Shown here in pieces: positions 14,877 to 22,154 of a stretch of DNA of 29,505 nucleotides; the stretch's first letter is position 1; the number at the start of each line of letters is the position of its first letter. The stretch is taken from positions 1 through 29,505 of the forward strand of contig CAZBEO010000042.1 of NCBI GenBank assembly GCA_964490935.1, written 5' to 3'. A program made the translations under genes and the position numbers. The stretch comes from JAQVYB01 sp964490935 (GTDB taxonomy: Bacteria; Verrucomicrobiota; Kiritimatiellia; RZYC01). The notes below the pieces were generated by a model. It did not search any database. It worked only from the letters and a program-made list of their open reading frames with translations, and was not told where the DNA came from.

Positions 14877-14920
14877 GTCTATTGCTGCTCCTAGTTTATG
14901 TCGTGCGTGAAAGGGTTGAA

Positions 14921-16573
14921 TCAGAGTCCGGCCTCGCGAAAGGTGGAAGCGACGATTTCCTGTGCTTCCTGCTGTATTTTTTTCAGATGGTCAGCTCCTT
15001 TGAAGCTTTCCGCGTAAATTTTATAGATGTCTTCGGTTCCGGAGGGACGTGCGGCGAACCAGCCGTTATCCGTCACCACTTTGAGCCCGCCAATTTCCGC
15101 CTGATTACCCGGTGCGCGGGTGAGTTTGGCGTGAATGGTTTCGCCAGCGAGAGTATGGGCGGTGACCTGTTCAGGTGAGAGTTTTTTCAGGATACTTTTC
15201 TGGGGGCCGGAGGCGGGGGCGTCCATGCGTTCGTAGACGGGATCGCCGAAGCGTTCGGTCAGTTCGCGGTAATGTATGCCGGGATCTTTTTTTGTTTTGG
15301 CGGTAATTTCCACGGCGAGCAGATCCATGATGATACCGTCCTTGTCGGTGGTCCAGACGGTTCCGTCGCGCCGCAGGAAGGAGGCCCCAGCGCTTTCCTC
15401 GCCGCCGAATCCGAAGGAGCCGTCGAGCAGGCCGGAGACAAACCATTTGAAGCCGACGGGTACTTCGCAAAGGGTGCGCCCGAGGTCGGCGGCGATGCGG
15501 TCGATCATCGAACTGCTGACCAGCGTTTTCCCGATGGCGGCGTTGGCCGCCCAGCCGGGCCGGTTCTGAAAGAGATACTGAATGGCGACGGAGAGAAAAT
15601 GATTGGGATTCATTAGCCCAGCCGTGGGGGTGACAATACCGTGGCGATCGTAGTCGGCGTCGTTTCCAAAGGCGATGTCGTAGTGGTCTTTGAGTCCGAT
15701 GAGCCCGGCCATGGCATAGGGCGAGGAGCAGTCCATGCGGATTTTCCCGTCGTGATCAAGGCACATGAAGCTGAAGGCGGGGTCGGGCCAGTCGTGCAGG
15801 ACGTCGATGTTCAGTCCGTAGGTTTCGGCAATGACCTTCCAGTAATAGATGGCGGCGCCGCCCATGGGGTCGGCACCGATGTGGAGACCGGCGGAGCGGA
15901 TGACGTCCATGTCGACCATGTTAACGAGATCGTTGACATAGGGACGGAGAAAATCAAAGGCGTGGACGCAAGGGGTTTTGAGGGCGCGCTCATAGGGGAT
16001 GCGGCGCACATCGCGGTTGGCGTTGGCGAGCAGTTCATTGGCGCGTCGGGCGATCCGGTCGGTGATGTCGTTTCCTGCGGGTCCACCGTCGGTTGGGTTG
16101 TATTTGATTCCGCCGTTGTCGGGCGGGTTGTGAGAGGGCGTGATGATCAGTCCGTCGGAGAGTCCGGTGGTCCGTTCGCGATTGTAGCAGAGAATGGCGT
16201 GCGAGACGGCGGGGGTGGGGGTGTAGGTGAGACCTTTCTGAATCATGGTTTCGACGTGATTAGCGGCCAGCACTTCGAGCGCGGTGATGAAGGCGGGTTC
16301 GGATAGGGCGTGCGTATCCATGCCGAGGAAGAGCGGGCCGTTGATGCCTTTTTCGGCGCGGTATTCGCAGACGGACTGGGTGATGGCCAGGATATGGTTT
16401 TCGTTGAAGGTTGTCTTGAAGGAGGAACCGCGATGTCCCGAGGTGCCGAAGGAGACCTGTTGCGCGGGTTCGGTGGGATCGGGCTGAATGGCGTAGTAGG
16501 CGCTGATCAGGCGGGGGATATTGGTCAGCATAGCTTTGGGTGCCGGCTTCCCGGCCAATGGATGGATACTCAT
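14921..16573 (-). CDS. pgm: Phosphoglucomutase (alpha-D-glucose-phosphate specific)
   Basis: Converts glucose 1-phosphate and glucose 6-phosphate, linking glycogen and UDP-glucose to glycolysis. The 550-residue length matches the E. coli Pgm type. Signatures: FGTSGHRGSS near 42-51, the phosphoserine loop ITPSHNPPDNGG, metal loop FGNDADYDRHG, GFGGEESAGASF, and the C-terminal ARPSGTEDIYKIY. The ATG 16573 follows GAGGAGC at 6 bases. It is the first gene of a leftward group (pgm, manB, coiled-coil protein), with a candidate promoter at 16628-16660. It is divergent from rsmE. Confidence 0.97.
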   Translation of the reverse strand: MSIHPLAGKPAPKAMLTNIPRLISAYYAIQPDPTEPAQQVSFGTSGHRGSSFKTTFNENHILAITQSVCEYRAEKGINGPLFLGMDTHALSEPAFITALEVLAANHVETMIQKGLTYTPTPAVSHAILCYNRERTTGLSDGLIITPSHNPPDNGGIKYNPTDGGPAGNDITDRIARRANELLANANRDVRRIPYERALKTPCVHAFDFLRPYVNDLVNMVDMDVIRSAGLHIGADPMGGAAIYYWKVIAETYGLNIDVLHDWPDPAFSFMCLDHDGKIRMDCSSPYAMAGLIGLKDHYDIAFGNDADYDRHGIVTPTAGLMNPNHFLSVAIQYLFQNRPGWAANAAIGKTLVSSSMIDRIAADLGRTLCEVPVGFKWFVSGLLDGSFGFGGEESAGASFLRRDGTVWTTDKDGIIMDLLAVEITAKTKKDPGIHYRELTERFGDPVYERMDAPASGPQKSILKKLSPEQVTAHTLAGETIHAKLTRAPGNQAEIGGLKVVTDNGWFAARPSGTEDIYKIYAESFKGADHLKKIQQEAQEIVASTFREAGL

Positions 16574-16627
16574 TGAACTGCTCCTCTTCTGCTTGTCGTT
16601 GCGCGCAAGTCCGGTATTAAACGGTAC

Positions 16628-16660
16628 AGTATAGCAACGGTTTTCAGTTTATTAAGTCAA
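16628..16660 (-). promoter_or_regulatory. Predicted promoter of pgm with extended -10
   Basis: On the minus strand TGCTATACT (16628-16636) is an extended -10 whose hexamer TATACT differs from TATAAT at one base. TTGACT (16655-16660) lies upstream, but 21 bp from the hexamer is long for a -35. The TGC extension may compensate. Confidence 0.5.
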
Positions 16661-16684
16661 AAGATTGGTTTATGAAAAATAGAC

Positions 16685-17437
16685 ATGAACCGAATCATTC
16701 TGGACCCAGAAGAGCTGAAGGCGGATGGACAGGCCGTCCTGCTGACCGATGCCCGCGCCGCGCATCTTCGCCGCGTACTCAACGTGGTGCCTGGTCAAGC
16801 CGTGCGCGTGGGCTTGTTGGATGGGCCGTTGGGTACGGGCGAGGTGATGCGCACGGAAGCGTCGGGCGTACTTTTACGATGCCGATGGGAACCCGTCGTG
16901 CCGAATGTTCCCCGCGTTGATTTGCTGCTGGCGCTCCCACGTCCCAAGGTGCTGAAGCGCCTCTGGTCGCAACTGGCGGCGCTGGGGGTGGGCAGGGTGT
17001 ATGTGACCAACGCGGAACGAGTGGAACGGAATTATTTCGATACGCATGTGCTGGAGGAGTCGTTTATCCGGGGGCAGTTGATCGAAGGCTTGCAGCAATG
17101 CGGGGATACCCGCTTGCCGCATGTTTCGGTGCACCGTCGTTTGAAAGTGCTGCTCGAGGATGAGTTGAGTGCGGCGGCCGAGGGGCGCGAGCGGTTGGTG
17201 GCCCATCCCGGTGGCGGGGTGCGTTTGAGTGAATTTATTTCTGCGCACCATCCGGGGCGCGTGCTGGTGGCGATTGGCCCGGAAGGCGGCTGGACGGAGT
17301 ATGAGCTGGCGCTGTTTGAGCAACACGGCTTTGCATCGGTGTCTGCGGGGGAACGCATTCTGCGAAGCGATACCGCCTGCCTGGCACTGCTCGCGATTCT
17401 TCACGAGTGGATGGAATTCACCACAGAGCGCGCATAG
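16685..17437 (+). CDS. rsmE: 16S rRNA (uracil1498-N3)-methyltransferase RsmE
   Basis: A SPOUT-class methyltransferase acting on U1498 of 16S rRNA. At 250 aa it has the usual family length. An N-terminal PUA-like domain (about 1-70, with HLRRVLNVVPGQAVRV) precedes the knotted SPOUT domain. The SAM knot is seen as LVAIGPEGGWTEYE and AGERILRSDTACLALL, and PRPKVLKRLWSQLAALGV fits the family's lysine-rich helix. No Shine-Dalgarno sequence precedes the ATG at 16685. A TATGAA at 16671-16676 could be a -10 box giving a near-leaderless message, but this is weak. It is divergent from pgm. Confidence 0.95.
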   Translation: MNRIILDPEELKADGQAVLLTDARAAHLRRVLNVVPGQAVRVGLLDGPLGTGEVMRTEASGVLLRCRWEPVVPNVPRVDLLLALPRPKVLKRLWSQLAALGVGRVYVTNAERVERNYFDTHVLEESFIRGQLIEGLQQCGDTRLPHVSVHRRLKVLLEDELSAAAEGRERLVAHPGGGVRLSEFISAHHPGRVLVAIGPEGGWTEYELALFEQHGFASVSAGERILRSDTACLALLAILHEWMEFTTERA

Positions 17438-17447
17438 AACACATAGA

Positions 17448-17476
17448 CTCGGGCTTCGATATTTTTTGACAGGATT
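17448..17476 (+). repeat. Dispersed repeat B, copy 1
   Basis: A 29-bp stretch beginning CTCGGGCTT and ending TTTTTGACAGGATT, downstream of rsmE, matches 24 of 29 bases of a second copy at 17740-17768 inside the 3' end of dinB. Its end leads into the ACAGGATT tandem. Confidence 0.7.
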
Positions 17477-17495
17477 TACAGGATTGGACAGGATT
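17469..17495 (+). repeat. ACAGGATT short tandem repeat
   Basis: ACAGGATT occurs at 17469, 17478 and 17488 (9- to 10-bp period). A related pair, ACAGGATA, occurs at 19233 and 19242 upstream of hom, so it is a dispersed family. Confidence 0.75.
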
Positions 17496-17503
17496 TTCAG
17501 AAC

Positions 17504-17571
17504 GTAGCATGGACTTCCAGTCCGTGGTCTTCTGCGAAGAGGGGGGATCGCGGACTGGAAGTCCACGCTAC
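17504..17571. repeat. Inverted pair of the dispersed GGACTGGAAGTCC repeat
   Basis: One copy (17504-17524) reads on the minus strand and one (17545-17571) on the plus strand. Arms 17504-17524 and 17551-17571 pair at 20 of 21 positions around a 26-base loop. The plus copy is identical over 27 bp to 12316-12342. It lies between the convergent rsmE and dinB genes, where a large hairpin could stop transcription from both sides. Confidence 0.85.
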
Positions 17572-17696
17572 TTTGTGGTGAATGGTTTATGCGGTGGATG
17601 AGCAAAATCTGCGCAATCGGCGTAGTTTGTGGATGAAAAATGCGGAGAGTTTGGGTTTGCTTGGGTTGGGCTGGGGAGTTTTGAACCGCGAATGGA

Positions 17697-19109
17697 TCAG
17701 CCGTCGCTAAAGCTATGGCCTGACACGCGCGAATGGATGCTCGGGCTTTGCTGGTTTTTGACGGGATTGTCGGGACTCCGACAATCTGAGAGGACTAGGT
17801 CGAGGCGGGGGATGGCGAGACGTTTGCGGGTGGTCTCGCCGGGGAGGAGGTGCTGTTTTCGCCAGACGGGGGCGTCGCGGTCGGTTTCGGGATGCTGGTC
17901 GAGAAAGAGGGCAGTGCCCAGTCCGATTTTGTGTTTGCCGAATCGGTGATTGATTTCGTCGATCAGTTCGGAGGCGCGCAGGCATTTTTCGATTCGGAGG
18001 GGGTCTTCGAAGAGTTCGTATTGTCGGACGGAAGCGGAGGAGAGGCCGGAGAGTACGATTTGGGTGGCGCGGTAGAGGGTGTCGGGGTGGTAGAGCTGTG
18101 TGAAGAGCTGGTTGACGAGCGGTACGGCTTCGTGGGTGGCGGAGGTAGGGCGGTTGAGGCGCGAGGCGAGGGCGTCCTGCTGGTAGTCTTTTTCGCGCAG
18201 AGCGATGGTGATTTCCCGGGTTTGCAATCGGTGTCGGCGCAGTTTGATGAAGGCAGATTCGAGGTTGCGCAGGAGCTTGGCGTGCACGAAGTCGCGTTCG
18301 GCTGAGGAGGTGGTGAAGGTTTTGCTTTTGCCGATGGAAAGGCGGGCGTGTTTGGTTTCGTTGGTGACGGGCTGGACGCAGGTGCCGCGCAGTTCATTCC
18401 AGATGTCGGCCCCGGGTTTGCCGAGCATTTTGCGGGCCCATATTTCGGGTTGGCGGACAAAGTCGGCGGCGGTGCGGAGTCCGTATTTTCGGAGCAGGTT
18501 TACGGTGTTGGGTCCGAAGCCCCAGACTTCTTCGAGTTGGATGCGTTGGAGGAAGAGGTGGATGTGGCGTCCGGCCACGGCGGTGATGCCGTGCGGTTTT
18601 CGGAAGTCGGATCCGAGCTTGGCGAGACTTTTGGTGAGGCTGACGCCAATGGATACGGAGAGATCGAGTTCCTGTTGAATGTCGGCCTGCATGCGTCGGG
18701 CAATTTCTTCGTAGGAGCAGCGGAAGATGCGGCGCATGCCGGAGAGATCGGCGAAGGCTTCGTCGATGGAGTATTCTTCGACCACGGGGGTGTAGCGTCG
18801 GAGGATGTCGAACATACGTTTGGAGTAGACGCTGTAGGTTTCGTAATCGCTGGGGAGTACGACGAGTTCTGGGCATATTTTTTTGGCATCCCAGAGGGAG
18901 ACGCCGCGTCGGACGCCGAGTGCCTTGGCTTCGTAGCTGGCGCAGGCGATGATGCCGCGTTCTTTTCCGCTGACCACCGGGCGCCCCTTGAGGCGGGGGT
19001 GTATGGCCTGTTCCACCGAAGTGAAAAAGGCGTCTGCATCCACATGAAAAATCGCCGTGGGAAAGAGTTCGAGGGTGAGGGGGTCCTCATCCGGGTTGTT
19101 GGTTTTCAT
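17697..19109 (-). CDS. dinB: DNA polymerase IV (Y-family translesion polymerase)
   Basis: An error-prone polymerase that bypasses lesions as part of the SOS response. The palm motifs are intact: FHVDADAFFTSVEQ (D24), CASYEAKALGV, and YSIDEAFADLSG (D116, E117). A helix-hairpin-helix region (VWGFGPNTVNLLRKYG) and the little-finger domain follow. QYELF at 363-367 looks like a sliding-clamp binding motif but lies about 100 residues before the end; the stretch 370-440 (DEINHRFGKHKIGLGTALF) is part of the protein in related polymerases as I recall. The last 30 residues (441-470) have no family character and are encoded by a hairpin and a dispersed repeat. The ATG follows AGGAGC at 6 bases. A LexA-like palindrome lies 36 bp upstream. 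Confidence 0.96.
   Translation of the reverse strand: MKTNNPDEDPLTLELFPTAIFHVDADAFFTSVEQAIHPRLKGRPVVSGKERGIIACASYEAKALGVRRGVSLWDAKKICPELVVLPSDYETYSVYSKRMFDILRRYTPVVEEYSIDEAFADLSGMRRIFRCSYEEIARRMQADIQQELDLSVSIGVSLTKSLAKLGSDFRKPHGITAVAGRHIHLFLQRIQLEEVWGFGPNTVNLLRKYGLRTAADFVRQPEIWARKMLGKPGADIWNELRGTCVQPVTNETKHARLSIGKSKTFTTSSAERDFVHAKLLRNLESAFIKLRRHRLQTREITIALREKDYQQDALASRLNRPTSATHEAVPLVNQLFTQLYHPDTLYRATQIVLSGLSSASVRQYELFEDPLRIEKCLRASELIDEINHRFGKHKIGLGTALFLDQHPETDRDAPVWRKQHLLPGETTRKRLAIPRLDLVLSDCRSPDNPVKNQQSPSIHSRVSGHSFSDG
17740..17768 (+). repeat. Dispersed repeat B, copy 2, inside the 3' end of dinB
   Basis: It matches 17448-17476 at 24 of 29 bases and runs directly into a perfect 9-bp hairpin (GATTGTCGG at 17765-17773, CCGACAATC at 17778-17786). 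It encodes part of the odd C-terminal tail of DinB. Confidence 0.7.
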
Positions 19110-19145
19110 GGCGCAGCTCCTGTTTTTTGATGTGCGGCATCCTAG

Positions 19146-19161
19146 GTGAACGATCGTTCAC
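19146..19161. promoter_or_regulatory. lexA box: LexA-type SOS box upstream of dinB
   Basis: GTGAACGATCGTTCAC is a perfect 16-bp palindrome containing GAAC-N4-GTTC, the core of the Gram-positive type LexA (DinR) box. It sits 36 bp upstream of the dinB start, right after the predicted -10. LexA repression there would block initiation, fitting SOS induction of DinB. Confidence 0.75.
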
Positions 19162-19190
19162 ATAGCAAGCGGATTATGTTCCCGTTGCAA
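19162..19190 (-). promoter_or_regulatory. Predicted dinB promoter
   Basis: On the minus strand TTGCAA (19185-19190) and TGCTAT (19162-19167) are separated by 17 bp. TGCTATGTG may instead be read as an extended -10 with a longer spacer. The LexA-type palindrome begins at the next base. Confidence 0.45.
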
Positions 19191-19512
19191 TTCATGGCGG
19201 TTGTTTTTCCAACGAGATTCAAACATGGATGAACAGGATATACAGGATAGGGAAATAATTTGCCCGCTGGCCTTTTCCCTCCTGGGAGGGCCCGTGTCCC
19301 CACGGGCCAAGGGGAGAGTGAGTGCGGAGAACGAGAGAAATATGGAATGAGCTGGAGAAAAATAAAAGGACGCTGAGGACAGCATCCCTCCCGAAATTTG
19401 TATGAATGCGCGGCCATTTGCGCTTTTTTCCTTCTGACGCTTTCTCCTTGTCATATGGGTTGATTTCATTAAACTACGGCCCTTTGATTTTTATGAGAAA
19501 GCGGCTTTTATT
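19191..19512. other. Gene-free stretch between dinB and hom
   Basis: Positions 19110-19512 carry no gene I can support. Besides the dinB promoter and operator it holds two ACAGGATA units (19233-19249), a CCCTCC/GGAGGG inverted repeat at 19278-19291 and a perfect 8-bp hairpin GGCCCGTG-TCCC-CACGGGCC (19289-19308). Two short minus-strand reading frames (19142-19469) have no ribosome-binding site or protein-like composition. I find no convincing promoter for hom. Confidence 0.6.
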
Positions 19513-20811
19513 ATGAAGAATTACAAGATTGGTTTGCTGGGATTCGGGACCATTGGCGCAGGGGTGGTGGAAGGCATTGAGCGCAACGGCGCGCTGATTG
19601 CTTCGCGTACGGATGTGGAATTGAGTTTGAATATGCTGGCGGACCTGGATTTGGAGACGGATCGGGGCGTGACGGTGGATCGCAAGCGGATGACGACGGA
19701 TGCGCTGAAGGTGGTCGAGTCGCCGGACACGGATATTGTGGTGGAACTGATTGGCGGGACCGGAATTGCGCGTGATCTGATTCTGCGTGCGCTTTCGCTC
19801 GGGAAGCCGGTGGTGACGGCGAATAAGGCGCTGCTGGCGGAGCACGGAGAGGAAATCTACCGTGCGGCCTATGAGCACAATACGGATGTATTTTATGAAG
19901 GGTCGGTCGGTGGCGGGATTCCGGTGATTCGGGCGCTTCGCGAGGGGCTGGTGGCGAATGAGATCGAGCGGATTTACGGGATATTGAACGGGACGTGTAA
20001 TTATATTCTGACCAGTATGGAGCAGGACGGCGTGCCTTTTGATCAGGTGCTGGCGGAGGCGCAGGCGGAGGGGTTCGCGGAGGCGAATCCGGGACTGGAC
20101 ATCGATGGCATCGATACCTCGCACAAGGCGGTGATTTTGGCAGCATTGGCGTATGGGAAGCAGGTGCCCCTTTCGATGGTGACCATCCGGGGTATTCGCG
20201 GTCTGGAAATTACGGATATACAGTATGCGAGTGAGCTGGGCTACCGGATTAAATTGCTGGCGGTGATCAAATATGACGAGGGCGAAGTAGAGATCGGTGT
20301 CTATCCGGCGCTGGTGCCGATGGATCACATGCTGGCCTCGGTGAGCGGGGTGTTCAATGCGGTGATGGTCAGCGGCGATGTGGTGGGCGATACATTGTAT
20401 TACGGTCGCGGCGCGGGTCGCAAACCCACGGCGAGCGCGGTGCTCGGAGATATTGTGGATGCGGCACGGAATCTGGCCTTTTCTTCGCACCGTCGCGTAC
20501 CGGCTTTTACGGAACACGCGCTTTATGAGCGGATACGTCCGCACGAAGACATTCGGACCCGTTATTATCTGCGCGTTTCCCTGCTGGATAAACCGGGCAT
20601 GATTGCGCGGGTGGCGGGTATTCTGGGGGCGCAGGAAATCAGCATCGCCTCGATCATTCAAAAGGAATGTGAGGTGGGCTGCCATGCGCCGGTGATTATT
20701 CTGACGCATACGGCACAGGAACGTCAGTTTCAGGCGGCCCTGCAACAGATTGATGCCCTGAGCGAGGTGGACCGCCCAACGGTCCGCCTGCGTATTGAAG
20801 ATTTTAAATAA
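19513..20811 (+). CDS. hom: Homoserine dehydrogenase
   Basis: NAD(P)H-dependent reduction of aspartate semialdehyde to homoserine, the branch to threonine and methionine. The 432-residue protein has the monofunctional layout: Rossmann domain with LLGFGTIGAGVVEG, VTANKALLAEHG, the catalytic domain with EGSVGGGIPVI, GILNGTCNYILTSM and DIDGIDTSHKAVILAALAYG, and a C-terminal ACT domain (about 350-432, RVSLLDKPGMIARVAGIL) that usually gives threonine feedback inhibition. No clear Shine-Dalgarno sequence precedes the ATG. It is followed after 86 bp by lysC, so two steps of the aspartate pathway are linked here; asd, thrB and thrC are not in the window. Confidence 0.97.
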   Translation: MKNYKIGLLGFGTIGAGVVEGIERNGALIASRTDVELSLNMLADLDLETDRGVTVDRKRMTTDALKVVESPDTDIVVELIGGTGIARDLILRALSLGKPVVTANKALLAEHGEEIYRAAYEHNTDVFYEGSVGGGIPVIRALREGLVANEIERIYGILNGTCNYILTSMEQDGVPFDQVLAEAQAEGFAEANPGLDIDGIDTSHKAVILAALAYGKQVPLSMVTIRGIRGLEITDIQYASELGYRIKLLAVIKYDEGEVEIGVYPALVPMDHMLASVSGVFNAVMVSGDVVGDTLYYGRGAGRKPTASAVLGDIVDAARNLAFSSHRRVPAFTEHALYERIRPHEDIRTRYYLRVSLLDKPGMIARVAGILGAQEISIASIIQKECEVGCHAPVIILTHTAQERQFQAALQQIDALSEVDRPTVRLRIEDFK

Positions 20812-20897
20812 GCGACAAACGAAAACGGCAGTTTGAAATGGGCGGTGCTGCGCCGCATAACTTCCCCGTCCGGGGGACCACAGTGGAGGGATGTGAT

Positions 20898-22112
20898 ATG
20901 GGTTTAATTGTACAGAAATACGGTGGTTCGTCGGTGGCGGACCCGGCGTGTATGAAGCGGGTGGCTCAACGGGTGGCGGAAACGCGCCGCGAGGGTCATT
21001 CGGTGGTGGTGGTGGTCAGCGCGATGGGGAAAGGCACCAATCAGCTTATCGAGTTGGCTAAACAGGTGAATCCGCATCCGAGTGAACGCGAGATGGATAT
21101 GTTGCTGGCCACGGGCGAGCAGATTTCCATTTCGATTCTGGCGATGGCCTTGGATGTGGAAGGCATTCACGCCGTTTCCATGACGGGGCCGCAGGCGGGC
21201 ATTCGGACCGATCACGCACATACGAAGGCGAAGATTACGGGCATTGATCCTCACCGCATATTCGAAGCGTTGAAAAAGGACCATGTGGTGATTGTGGCCG
21301 GTTTTCAGGGGCTGAATCCGAATGACGATATTTCGACGCTCGGGCGGGGCGGGTCCGACTTGACGGCGGTGGCGCTGGCGGCGGCGATGAAGGCGGATTT
21401 GTGTCAGATTTTTACGGACGTGGCCGGGGTCTATACGACGGACCCACGCCTGGTGCCGAACGCGAAAAAACTGGACGTGATTGCCTACGACGAAATGCTG
21501 GAGCTGGCGAGTCTGGGTGCCAAAGTGCTGCAGTCGCGTTCCGTGGAGTTTGCCAAGAAATTCAAGGTGAATTTGGAGGTGCTCTCGAGTTTTGAGAAAT
21601 TGCCGGGAACCATTATTAAGGAAGAGGTGAAGGATATGGAAGATATCGTGGTGCGGGGAGTTGCGGTGGATAAGAATCAGGCCAAGGTGACCTTGCAGTC
21701 GTTGAAGGACACGCCGGGCGTGGCGGCGCGCGTGTTTGAGCATTTAGCGGAAAATGACATCAACGTGGATATGATTGTGCAGAACGTCAGCGAGCAGGGG
21801 GTGACGGATATGTCGTTCACAGTGCCGGAGACGGACCTGGACCGTGTGCGCAGCGTGGTGGACATGATCATTCACGAGGTGGCCAACCGCGGCGTGATTT
21901 ATGATCCGGATGTGGCCAAGGTCAGTATTGTCGGTATCGGCATGCGGAGTCACTCTGGTGTAGCGCACAGCATGTTCAGGGCGCTGGCGGATAATGATAT
22001 CAACATCGAAATGATTGCCACCTCGGAAATCAAGGTCTCGGTGGTGATCGAGAACGACAAAGCCGATACGGCGGTGCGTGTACTGCATGACGCTTTCCAC
22101 TTGGGTGACTAA
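20898..22112 (+). CDS. lysC: Aspartate kinase (monofunctional, two ACT domains)
   Basis: Phosphorylates aspartate, the first step to lysine, threonine and methionine. At 404 aa it has the length of alpha-type aspartokinases. The kinase domain begins VQKYGGSSVADP, with VSAMGKGTNQLI, the FQGLNP segment, STLGRGGSDLTAVALAAA and FTDVAGVYTTDPRLV. Two ACT domains follow (about 265-335, LKDTPGVAARVFEHLAENDIN, and 345-404, SGVAHSMFRALADNDINIEMI), typical feedback sites for lysine and/or threonine. The frame is open from 20838, but the ATG at 20898 has GGAGGG 7 bases upstream and the family N-terminus. A small hairpin (20863-20877) precedes that ribosome-binding site. It is probably co-transcribed with hom. 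Confidence 0.97.
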   Translation: MGLIVQKYGGSSVADPACMKRVAQRVAETRREGHSVVVVVSAMGKGTNQLIELAKQVNPHPSEREMDMLLATGEQISISILAMALDVEGIHAVSMTGPQAGIRTDHAHTKAKITGIDPHRIFEALKKDHVVIVAGFQGLNPNDDISTLGRGGSDLTAVALAAAMKADLCQIFTDVAGVYTTDPRLVPNAKKLDVIAYDEMLELASLGAKVLQSRSVEFAKKFKVNLEVLSSFEKLPGTIIKEEVKDMEDIVVRGVAVDKNQAKVTLQSLKDTPGVAARVFEHLAENDINVDMIVQNVSEQGVTDMSFTVPETDLDRVRSVVDMIIHEVANRGVIYDPDVAKVSIVGIGMRSHSGVAHSMFRALADNDINIEMIATSEIKVSVVIENDKADTAVRVLHDAFHLGD

Positions 22113-22154
22113 ACCTCAAACGCTAAACAACGGCCACAATTTTCGGATCAACGA

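Noticed and set aside
13920..14894. A 324-codon plus-strand open frame opposite the phosphomannomutase gene
   Set aside because: It is antisense to all four hexomutase motifs, with no recognisable protein features.
17469..17495. ACAGGATT repeats considered as a CRISPR array
   Set aside because: Units are 8 bases with 1-2 base gaps, so there are no spacers, and there are no cas genes nearby.
18348..19130. A 260-codon plus-strand open frame opposite dinB
   Set aside because: The composition is that of a shadow frame, and the opposite strand encodes intact polymerase motifs.
19142..19469. Two small minus-strand open frames between dinB and hom
   Set aside because: They overlap each other, cross the LexA-type palindrome and repeats, have no ribosome-binding site and show no protein-like pattern.
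20863..20877. Hairpin TCCCC/GGGGA before lysC considered as a lysine riboswitch or attenuator
   Set aside because: The 86-bp gap is too short for a lysine riboswitch, and no leader peptide or alternative stem is visible.
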